A stretch of 7,968 nt of DNA, from positions 1 to 7,968 of the forward strand of contig JBMYRC010000169.1 in the NCBI GenBank assembly GCA_049601975.1, in the 5' to 3' direction. Below the pieces are notes generated by a model. It did not search any database. It had not been told where the DNA came from and was given only the letters and a program-made list of their open reading frames with translations. Source of the stretch: UBA6544 sp049601975. GTDB lineage: Bacteria > Pseudomonadota > Alphaproteobacteria > UBA8366. A program made the translations under genes and the position numbers. Shown piece after piece: positions 1 through 6,512 of the stretch (position 1 is its first letter; every line of letters starts with the position of its first letter).

Positions 1-536
1 CGGCCTCCAGCAGCTACGTCACCTTGGAGCATCTTTGCCAGATGGTGAAAGACGATGTGGAATTCCTTGTGCTGGATGCGAAGGGGAACGACATCACCCG
101 CACGGTCCTCACACAGATCATTGTCGAGGAAGAAGCGAAGGGCGAGAACCTGCTGCCGCTCAGTTTCCTGCGCCAACTTATTTCCTACTACGGCGACAAT
201 GTGCAGCGCATGCTGTTGCCCCATTACCTGGAATATTCGATCGATGCTTTCGCGAAGAACCAGGATAAAATCCATACCTATATGGAAGACACATTCGGAA
301 ATATGTCCCCATTTGGCCAATTCGAGAACATGGGAAAACAAAATCTCGAAATGTTCGAGCAAGCCATGCGGATGTTTACCCCGTTCGAGGGAAAAGCCAC
401 GAGTAAGCCGACCCCGGCAGCAGCGGCTCCTGAGCCATCAGAGCCGAGCGAAGGCAACGCCAATGCGCAAACGCTGCAACAGCAATTGGATGCACTGCAG
501 GCCCAGCTGAATAAAATGACTGGCGACAAATCCTAA
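1..536 (+). CDS. phaR: PhaR, polyhydroxyalkanoate synthesis regulator (5' end cut by window)
   Basis: The reading frame is open from base 3, with no start in the window, and gives 177 residues to the TAA at 534-536. The first visible residues (ASSSYVTLEHL) match the end of the PhaR N-terminal DNA-binding domain, so about 25-30 residues are missing, including the usual KKYANRRLYNT stretch. Next comes the conserved core with DITRTVLTQII, the acidic EEEAKG, and LLPLSFLRQLISYYGD. The C-terminal part is an Ala/Pro/Ser/Glu-rich linker (about bases 402-455) followed by a Gln/Leu heptad segment ending QLDALQAQLNKM, a likely short coiled coil. In this family the protein binds DNA upstream of phasin and its own genes and also binds PHB or its granules, releasing repression when polymer accumulates. 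It is on the same strand as the oxalate genes but nearly 500 bases upstream of them, so it is probably a separate transcription unit. Family assignment is firm; the local targets are not visible here. Confidence 0.93.
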   Translation, partial: ASSSYVTLEHLCQMVKDDVEFLVLDAKGNDITRTVLTQIIVEEEAKGENLLPLSFLRQLISYYGDNVQRMLLPHYLEYSIDAFAKNQDKIHTYMEDTFGNMSPFGQFENMGKQNLEMFEQAMRMFTPFEGKATSKPTPAAAAPEPSEPSEGNANAQTLQQQLDALQAQLNKMTGDKS

Positions 537-928
537 CGTCACGCTTGTACCGGCTCTTCACATCATCGGCATTTACAAATTGCTCTGGACCATCGAAAGC
601 AACCAGCGCGCCGATCTGTGAACCCGCCGGCTCGACACCGGGCCACATAGTTGCATTGATAAAGCGGAATTCGCCTGAGGTCTGAAACCGCCGTCCACGA
701 TCTTGGTCCCGGCGGTTCTGGCAATCGAGCTCGGCCCCTTGGCGGAACCGGCGCTCAGACAATCTCATTTGATATCGAGTGGCGATATTTCCATTTTTCC
801 ACACGGCCAATCGCCGGGGTAAACATGGTGATGGCGGTTGTTTTGTTGCTGTTGCCGCTCTATCCGTTGATCAAAAGATGCGTCGAGGGATGATTTCCAG
901 GCACATTGCGTTCGGCGGCGGTAAACGT

Positions 929-956
929 TTGATCTAGAAGAATTTGGTGGTATAGA
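929..956 (+). promoter_or_regulatory. Candidate sigma-70-type promoter for the gntR-oxc-frc-fdh unit
   Basis: TTGATC (929-934) and TATAGA (951-956) are separated by 16 bases, each matching four of six positions of the -35 and -10 consensus. Transcription would begin near 963, giving a leader of about 60 bases before the gntR start. The -10 element overlaps the left arm of the inverted repeat at 948-981, so a bound regulator could block it. This is a by-eye call in a moderately GC-rich genome, where such matches arise by chance. Confidence 0.35.
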
Positions 957-981
957 AATCAGACAGGCATTTTGTATACCA
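948..981. promoter_or_regulatory. Probable GntR/FCD operator: TGGTATA-N20-TATACCA inverted repeat
   Basis: TGGTATA (948-954) is the exact reverse complement of TATACCA (975-981). The right arm is itself part of a near-perfect 10-base palindrome, TTGTATACCA (972-981), with one mismatch. Operators of the FadR subgroup of GntR regulators typically have a GT-N-AC core flanked by T and A, often GTATAC-like, and this fits (GTATAC at 974-979). It lies 43-76 bases before the start codon of a GntR/FCD gene and overlaps the candidate -10 box, which suggests autoregulation and control of the downstream operon. The sequence match is seen; the regulator that binds is inferred. Confidence 0.5.
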
Positions 982-1023
982 GGCCTTTAAGCCAGCCCGT
1001 TAACCATTGGGAACGTAATTAGA

Positions 1024-1713
1024 ATGCAAGTCGCTCGACCGGTCGTACAACCGATTGTCATTTCGACAAGTCTTAAGGAGCAGACTTACGAGGCGCTGAA
1101 ACGGGCGATCACGTCGATGAACATCTATGCATCGACAGAAGCGCCGAAGCTCGACGAGCGCCATTTAGCGGAAAGTTTGGGCGTCAGCCGCACGCCGGTA
1201 CGTGAAGCCTTGGCCCGGCTTGAGCAGGAAGGCTTAGTACAGACTATTCCGCGCCGGGGTGTTTTCGTCGTCCGTAAGACGAAAGACGAAATTATCGAAA
1301 TTGTCACTGCCTGGGCGGCTTTGGAAAGCATGGCTGCGCGGCTCGCGACATTGGCTGCCTCAGACGCGGAAGTTTCTAATCTGCGTGTTATGTTCGCAGA
1401 AGAAGACGGAGATTCCGTGCGTGCGCATCTCGATGAGTATTCCGATAAGAACATTGCCTTTCATCAGGCGATCTTGGCGCTCGGTAAATGCAGACTCATC
1501 GAACAGATGGCAGACAACCTGTTCATTCATATGCGGTCAATCCGAACCCGCACCATTGGCGACGGCGACCGGGCGAACCGGTCGGTGATCGATCATATGC
1601 ACATTATCGAGGCGTTGGAGCGCCGCGATGCCGGGCTTGCCGAGACACTGGTGCGCGAACATTCAATGCGGCTCGCCGAGCACATACGTAAATACGTCGA
1701 CTACCTGGATTGA
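1024..1713 (+). CDS. GntR-family transcriptional regulator, FadR/FCD type
   Basis: The protein has 229 residues, the usual size for this subgroup. Residues about 17-85 are a winged helix-turn-helix: KLDERHLAESLGVSRTPVRE (42-61) carries the recognition helix, and RRGVFV (77-82) is the wing. Residues about 90-225 form the all-helical FCD effector domain. Its metal and ligand site is visible as N143 and H147 (NIAFH), H191 (DHMHII) and H213 (REHSM), the usual Asn/Asp plus three His set; this domain commonly binds small carboxylic acids through the metal. The ATG at 1024 is preceded by GGGAA (1009-1013), a modest ribosome binding site with 10-base spacing, and this start preserves the whole DNA-binding domain. 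The stop is 60 bases before oxc on the same strand, with no terminator between, so co-transcription is likely. An oxalate, formate or glyoxylate effector is inferred from the neighbours only; repressor or activator action cannot be told from sequence. Confidence 0.92.
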   Translation: MQVARPVVQPIVISTSLKEQTYEALKRAITSMNIYASTEAPKLDERHLAESLGVSRTPVREALARLEQEGLVQTIPRRGVFVVRKTKDEIIEIVTAWAALESMAARLATLAASDAEVSNLRVMFAEEDGDSVRAHLDEYSDKNIAFHQAILALGKCRLIEQMADNLFIHMRSIRTRTIGDGDRANRSVIDHMHIIEALERRDAGLAETLVREHSMRLAEHIRKYVDYLD

Positions 1714-1773
1714 TCCGCACGAGCTAATTCGAAAAGCGGGCGGCAGGGCGATTACACGAGGGAGAATAAGACT

Positions 1774-3495
1774 ATGGATGAAGGAAACACGACACCGGAT
1801 GAGACCCAAGACCTGACGGACGGGTTCAATCTCCTCATCGATGCGTTAAAACTCAACGACCTCAATACGATTTACGGCGTGCCCGGTATTCCGATCACGG
1901 ATTTCGGCCGCATGGCACAGGCTTCGGGCATCCGGGTGTTGTCGTTCCGGCATGAGCAGAACGCCGGTTATGCAGCCGCGATCGCCGGTTTCCTGACCAA
2001 GAAGCCGGGTATTTGCTTGACTGTCTCGGCGCCGGGATTCCTAAACGGCCTGACGGCGCTGGCGCACGCGACGACCAACTGCTTCCCGATGATCCTGATG
2101 TCCGGCTCTTCCGAACGTGAGATCGTTGACCTGCAACAAGGCGATTATGAGGAAATGGATCAACTCGCCGTCGCCAAGACGCTCTGCAAGGCGGCGTACC
2201 GGGTCCTGCATGCGGAAGACATTGGTATCGGTCTGGCCCGTGCAATCCGCGCCGCTGTCTCGGGCCGCCCCGGCGGCGTCTACCTCGATCTGCCAGCCAA
2301 ACTTTTTGGCCAGGTCATGGAAGCAGAAGCCGGCCGTAAATCATTGGTGCAAGTCATCGACCCCGCGCCGGCGCAACTCCCCGCGCCCAGTGCGGTCAAA
2401 CGAGCGCTCGACGTGTTGAAGAGCGCGGAGCGTCCCTTGATCATTCTCGGCAAGGGCGCGGCTTACGCTCAAGCTGATGATGCGATCAAATCGCTGGTGG
2501 AGAAAAGTGGGATTCCCTTCCTGCCGATGAGCATGGCGAAAGGCCTGTTGCCCGATACGCATCCGCAATGTGCAGGGGCGGCGCGGTCAACAGTGTTGCG
2601 AGATTCCGATGTCGTTATGATGATCGGTGCTCGCCTCAACTGGTTGCTCTCGCATGGTAAGGGTAAGCCATGGGGCACGGCGCCGAAGAAGTTCATCCAG
2701 ATCGATATCGAACCGAAGGAAATGGACAGCAATGTGGAGATCGCGGCCCCGGTGGTCGGCGATATCGGTTCTTGCGTCGCTGCCTTGCTCGACGGGATCG
2801 GTGATGATTGGCAGGGCCCGCCGACAGAATGGGTCGATGCAATCACGCAAAAACGCGACGACAATATCGCGAAAATGGGGCCGCGCCTGATGAACAACAA
2901 CGATCCGATGGACTACCACGGCGCCCTCGGCGTGTTACGCACGATCATCAAGGATCGCCCGAACGCGATGCTGGTCAACGAAGGCGCTAACGCGCTGGAT
3001 TACACGCGCGGCGTCATCGATATGTATCAACCGCGCAAGCGCCTCGACGTCGGCACCTGGGGTGTGATGGGGATTGGCATGGGCCAAGCCATCGCCGCGG
3101 CGGTTGAGACCGGCAACCCGGTGCTCGCTATCGAAGGCGACAGCGCTTTTGGCTTTTCCGGTATGGAGGTGGAGACCATCTGCCGCTACAAACTGCCGGT
3201 TTGCGTCGTCATCTTCAACAATGACGGAATCTATCGCGGCACCGACGCCAACGAGGTGAGCGACGATCCGGCACCGACGGTGTTCGTGCCGGGGGCACGT
3301 TACGACAATATCATGACCGCCTTCGGCGGCGTGGGTGTGAACGTCACCAATCCGGATGATTTGCGGAGCGCCGTCGTCGAAGCGATGGATTCCGGTAAGC
3401 CGACACTTATCAACGCGGTTATCGACCCGGCGGCCGGTAGCGAAAGCGGTCGTATCGGCAACCTCAATCCGCAAAGCGCACTCAAGAAGAAGTAA
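1774..3495 (+). CDS. oxc: Oxalyl-CoA decarboxylase (thiamine diphosphate-dependent)
   Basis: This 573-residue cytoplasmic enzyme decarboxylates oxalyl-CoA to formyl-CoA and CO2 using thiamine diphosphate and Mg2+. It aligns from end to end, from memory, with the 568-residue Oxalobacter formigenes Oxc, including blocks LTDGF (14-18), YGVPGIPIT (34-42), SAPGFLNG (85-92), HATTNCFPMIL (98-108), GSSEREIVDLQQGDYEEMDQ (111-130), KGAAYAQ (227-233), GIPFLPM (246-252) and GTWGVMGIGMG (427-437). The catalytic Glu that activates the cofactor is E61 in RHEQ; Y125 matches the active-site Tyr. Metal and diphosphate are held by GDS (455-457) and NNDGIY (482-487). The C-terminal ESGR (557-560) supplies the Ser and Arg that contact the CoA substrate, and separates it from acetolactate synthase and benzoylformate decarboxylase. 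The ATG at 1774 has a strong ribosome binding site, GAGGGAG (1758-1764). frc follows after 40 bases. All key residues are intact. Confidence 0.97.
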   Translation: MDEGNTTPDETQDLTDGFNLLIDALKLNDLNTIYGVPGIPITDFGRMAQASGIRVLSFRHEQNAGYAAAIAGFLTKKPGICLTVSAPGFLNGLTALAHATTNCFPMILMSGSSEREIVDLQQGDYEEMDQLAVAKTLCKAAYRVLHAEDIGIGLARAIRAAVSGRPGGVYLDLPAKLFGQVMEAEAGRKSLVQVIDPAPAQLPAPSAVKRALDVLKSAERPLIILGKGAAYAQADDAIKSLVEKSGIPFLPMSMAKGLLPDTHPQCAGAARSTVLRDSDVVMMIGARLNWLLSHGKGKPWGTAPKKFIQIDIEPKEMDSNVEIAAPVVGDIGSCVAALLDGIGDDWQGPPTEWVDAITQKRDDNIAKMGPRLMNNNDPMDYHGALGVLRTIIKDRPNAMLVNEGANALDYTRGVIDMYQPRKRLDVGTWGVMGIGMGQAIAAAVETGNPVLAIEGDSAFGFSGMEVETICRYKLPVCVVIFNNDGIYRGTDANEVSDDPAPTVFVPGARYDNIMTAFGGVGVNVTNPDDLRSAVVEAMDSGKPTLINAVIDPAAGSESGRIGNLNPQSALKKK

Positions 3496-3535
3496 GCCCG
3501 GTCTTAAGTATTAAGAATCAGGAAAGAGGAGAGCT

Positions 3536-4780
3536 ATGTCTAAAGCATTGGAAGGCGTGAAAATTCTGGACATGACCCATGTCCAATCCGGCCCGACCTG
3601 TACCCAGCTATTGGCTTGGTTCGGGGCGGACGTGCTGAAGGTCGAACGGCCGGGCGTCGGGGACGCGACACGGGGACAGCTGCAGGATATTCCCGACGTC
3701 GACAGCCTCTACTTCACGATGCTGAACAGCAATAAGCGCAGTATTACCCTTAACACCAAGTCGGACGAAGGGAAGGCAATTTTCACCAAAATGATCGAGC
3801 ATTGCGATGTCATGGTTGAGAATTTCGCGCCGGGCGCGCTCGACCGTATGGGCTTCTCCTGGGAGCGCATTCAGGAGATCAATCCCCGGATGATTTACGC
3901 CTCGGTCAAAGGCTTCGGTCCGGGCCCCTACGAAGACTGCAAGGTCTATGAGAACGTGGCCCAGTGTACCGGGGGTTCCGCTTCGACGACGGGCGAGCTG
4001 AACGGCACGCCGATGGTGACCGGGGCGCAGATCGGCGATTCCGGCACCGGCTTGCATTTGGCACTCGGCATCGTCACGGCGCTTTATCAACGCAACGCGT
4101 CAGGTCGCGGACAGCGCGTCTCCTGCGCCATGCAGGATGGCGTCCTCAATCTTTGCCGGGTGAAATTGCGCGACCAACAGCGCCTGGCGCACGGTCCGCT
4201 AACCGAATACCCGCAATATCCGAACGGCGAATTCGGTGACGCCGCGCCACGTGCGGGCAATGCGTCGGGCGGCGGGCAACCGGGCTGGATTGTGAAGTGT
4301 AAAGGCTGGGAGACCGATCCCGACGCATATATCTACGTCATCGCCCAGGCGGCGGCTTTCAACGGCTTGGCCAAAGTCATCGGCCACGAGAATTGGCTGG
4401 AAGATCCGGAGTGGAACACGCCGGCGGGACGCTTGCCGAACCTGTCGGAGATGTTCGACGAGATAGAGAAATGGACCAAGACCAAGACCAAGTTCGAAGC
4501 CATGGACATTCTTAATCCACTAAATGTGCCCTGTGGCCCGATCCTCAGTATGAAGGAATTGGCGGCTGAGGAATCCCTGCGGGACACTGGCACCATTGTC
4601 GAGGTCGACCATCCGGAACGCGGGAAGTATCTAACGGTCGGGAATCCGATCAAACTATCGGACTCGCCGGCAGAGGTCGAACGCTCGCCCTTGCTTGGCG
4701 AACACACCGATGAAATCATGCGCGAGCTGGGCTTTGGCGACGCGGAAATCGCCGCGGCCAGAAGCGATGGCGCGGTCTAA
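3536..4780 (+). CDS. frc: Formyl-CoA:oxalate CoA-transferase (class III)
   Basis: The enzyme moves CoA from formyl-CoA to oxalate, making the oxalyl-CoA used by the upstream decarboxylase and releasing formate for the downstream dehydrogenase. Class III CoA-transferases act as interlocked dimers through an aspartyl-CoA thioester. The 414 residues match Oxalobacter Frc (428) and even better E. coli YfdW (416), with the short YfdW-like loop EYPQYPNGEFGDAAPR (224-239). The catalytic Asp is D168 in IGDSGTG; Q17 (THVQSGP), Y138 and E139 (KVYENVAQ) are present, as are VENFAPGALDRMGF (94-107), KLRDQQRL (210-217), KCKGWETD (254-261) and PLLGEHTDE (near the C-terminus). Position 48, Trp in Oxalobacter, is Gln as in YfdW. 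The flexible glycine loop, GGGG in both references, reads SGGG (244-247), and ELNGTP (154-159) replaces the usual FWDGPP. The ATG at 3536 follows GAGGAG (3526-3531). Oxalate as acceptor is well supported by context, though kinetics may differ. Confidence 0.95.
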   Translation: MSKALEGVKILDMTHVQSGPTCTQLLAWFGADVLKVERPGVGDATRGQLQDIPDVDSLYFTMLNSNKRSITLNTKSDEGKAIFTKMIEHCDVMVENFAPGALDRMGFSWERIQEINPRMIYASVKGFGPGPYEDCKVYENVAQCTGGSASTTGELNGTPMVTGAQIGDSGTGLHLALGIVTALYQRNASGRGQRVSCAMQDGVLNLCRVKLRDQQRLAHGPLTEYPQYPNGEFGDAAPRAGNASGGGQPGWIVKCKGWETDPDAYIYVIAQAAAFNGLAKVIGHENWLEDPEWNTPAGRLPNLSEMFDEIEKWTKTKTKFEAMDILNPLNVPCGPILSMKELAAEESLRDTGTIVEVDHPERGKYLTVGNPIKLSDSPAEVERSPLLGEHTDEIMRELGFGDAEIAAARSDGAV

Positions 4781-4808
4781 AATCGCGCGATAGAGGGATG
4801 GGATAAAT

Positions 4809-6512
4809 ATGGCGTCGGAAGAAATCAAATATCGCCGGCACGCGCATCCGGGCGGTAAGAAACGCAAAGGGCGTGGCCACACGAAAGGCCGACAATTGGT
4901 GCCGGACGCAGTCGCGGAAGTATCGGCACTGCTCGGCGACCGACCGCGTCAGCGCGATCTGCTAATCGAATATCTCCACCTGATCCAGGACGAGTATAAC
5001 CAAATCTCCGCGGCTCACTTGGCGGCATTGGCGGAAGAGATGAAAATCCCGATGGCCGAAGCCTATGAGGTTGCCACGTTCTATGCGCATTTCGATGTGT
5101 TGAAGGAAGGCGACGCGCCGCTGCCGGAACTGACGATCCGGGTCTGCGATAGCCTGACCTGCGAGATGATGGGTGCCGAATCCCTGCTGCGGGAATTGGA
5201 CGGGAATTACAATGGTGCAGTGCGGGTCGTGCGGGCACCTTGCATGGGGCGGTGCGATGTAGCGCCGGTCACCGAAGTTGGCCACCACCATGTCACCTCT
5301 GCGACCGCCGCGTCGGTGAAAGCAGCCGTCGACGCCAAGCAAACGCATCCCGACATTCCCGATTATAAAGACTACGACACCTATCGCGCCGAAGGTGGCT
5401 ATAGCTTGTTGGATGATTGCCTTGCCGGAAAACGCACGCCGGATGAGTTGATCGAAATTATGAGCGGCTCCGGTATGCGCGGCCTCGGTGGTGCGGGATT
5501 TCCGACGGGCACGAAATGGAACATCGTGCGGGGCGAAGCGAGGCCACGCTTAATGGCCGTCAACGCCGATGAGGGCGAGCCCGGTACCTTTAAGGACAAA
5601 CTGTATCTTGAGAGCGATCCGCACCGGATGCTTGAAGGCATGCTGATCGCCGCCTGGGTGGTCGAGGCCGAGACCGTCTACATTTATTTGCGCGACGAGT
5701 ACCCGGGCATCCGTGAGGTCTTGTTGCAGGAGATCGCAAAGGTCGAAGTGGCGGGTTTGGATCGTGTTACCAAAATTGAGTTACGCCGTGGTGCCGGCGC
5801 ATATATCTGCGGCGAAGAATCCGCAATGATCGAAAGTATCGAAGGCAAACGCGGACTGCCGCGTCACCGCCCGCCCTATGTAGCGCAGTTCGGTATTTTC
5901 GACCGGCCAACCTTGGTCAATAACGTCGAGACGCTGTTCTGGGTACGCGACATCGTCGAGAAGGGGCCCGATTGGTTCGCCGATCAAGGCAAGGGTGAGT
6001 CGAACGGATTGCGGAGCTATTCGGTATCTGGTCGCGTCAAAGAACCCGGCGTTAAATTGGTCCCCGCGGGCGTCACGGTGCGCGAGTTGATTGAAGAGTA
6101 TAGCGGTGGCATGTCTGACGGCCATACGTTTAAGGGATATCTTCCGGGCGGTGCGTCGGGCGGCATCCTGCCTGCCGATATGGGTGACCTACCGCTCGAC
6201 TTTGGTAAGCTGGAGGAGCACGGTTGCTTCGTTGGATCGCATGCGGTCGTTATCCTTTCTGATCAAGATCACATGGGCGGCGTCGCAGGTAACCTCATGC
6301 GGTTCTTCGAGGACGAAAGCTGTGGCCAGTGCACGCCGTGCCGTGTTGGAACCGAGAAATCGGTCAAATTGATGGAAGCCGAGAAGTGGGATGAGAGCCT
6401 GCTGACGGAATTGGGATCCTGCATGGGTGACGCCTCGATTTGTGGGCTTGGCCAGGCAGCGGCGAATCCGTTGTTCTCTGTTCTCAAACATTTCCGAGAG
6501 GACGTGACATGA
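4809..6512 (+). CDS. fdh1B: NAD-dependent formate dehydrogenase beta subunit (NuoE-NuoF fusion)
   Basis: This 567-residue diaphorase subunit takes electrons from the alpha subunit and reduces NAD+ at FMN. After a basic N-terminal tail (about 1-30, rich in Lys, Arg, Gly, His), residues about 35-180 form a NuoE/thioredoxin-like domain with a [2Fe-2S] site at C113, C118, C145 and C149. Residues about 195-560 are NuoF-like: FMN loop RGLGGAGFPTGTKW (224-237), NADEGEPGTFKD (252-263), GAGAYICGEES (328-338) and a [4Fe-4S] site at C505, C508, C511 (SCGQCTPCR) and C545 (SICGLG). In FdsABG-type enzymes and Complex I the two halves are separate genes; the fusion and overall sequence match Methylobacterium FDH1 beta, from memory about 570 residues. 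GAGGGATGGGA (4793-4803) precedes the ATG. The gene starts 28 bases after frc and ends overlapping the alpha-subunit start, so the two are translationally coupled. A Complex I gene is excluded because a molybdopterin subunit follows directly. Confidence 0.95.
   Translation: MASEEIKYRRHAHPGGKKRKGRGHTKGRQLVPDAVAEVSALLGDRPRQRDLLIEYLHLIQDEYNQISAAHLAALAEEMKIPMAEAYEVATFYAHFDVLKEGDAPLPELTIRVCDSLTCEMMGAESLLRELDGNYNGAVRVVRAPCMGRCDVAPVTEVGHHHVTSATAASVKAAVDAKQTHPDIPDYKDYDTYRAEGGYSLLDDCLAGKRTPDELIEIMSGSGMRGLGGAGFPTGTKWNIVRGEARPRLMAVNADEGEPGTFKDKLYLESDPHRMLEGMLIAAWVVEAETVYIYLRDEYPGIREVLLQEIAKVEVAGLDRVTKIELRRGAGAYICGEESAMIESIEGKRGLPRHRPPYVAQFGIFDRPTLVNNVETLFWVRDIVEKGPDWFADQGKGESNGLRSYSVSGRVKEPGVKLVPAGVTVRELIEEYSGGMSDGHTFKGYLPGGASGGILPADMGDLPLDFGKLEEHGCFVGSHAVVILSDQDHMGGVAGNLMRFFEDESCGQCTPCRVGTEKSVKLMEAEKWDESLLTELGSCMGDASICGLGQAAANPLFSVLKHFREDVT

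Larger units (their letters stand above)
537..1023. other. Intergenic region between phaR and the gntR regulator
   Basis: This 487-base stretch has no gene I can recognise. The left two thirds (about 540-870) is in a minus-strand frame free of stops, with coding-like third positions, but no database-type family comes to mind and the frame runs on into the antisense of phaR. I see no strong GC-rich hairpin with a T-run that would act as a phaR terminator. The right part (about 925-985) is more AT-rich and holds a candidate promoter and an inverted repeat, listed separately. No tRNA, small RNA or mobile element could be recognised by eye. Confidence 0.6.

Noticed and set aside
1895..3485. Long open frames on the minus strand and in other + frames inside oxc (for example 2469-2900 and 2935-3474)
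   Set aside because: They are antisense or frame-shifted shadows of a clearly conserved enzyme, with Arg/His-rich unstructured translations and no family resemblance.
1774..3495. Acetolactate synthase or another thiamine diphosphate carboligase
   Set aside because: The QQGDYEEMD block, the C-terminal ESGR and end-to-end match to Oxc, with frc as neighbour, point only to oxalyl-CoA decarboxylase.
3502..3516. Short inverted repeat TCTTAA-GTA-TTAAGA between oxc and frc
   Set aside because: Six AT pairs with a 3-base loop and no T-run are too weak for a terminator, and the frc ribosome binding site follows at once. Probably just an AT-rich spacer.
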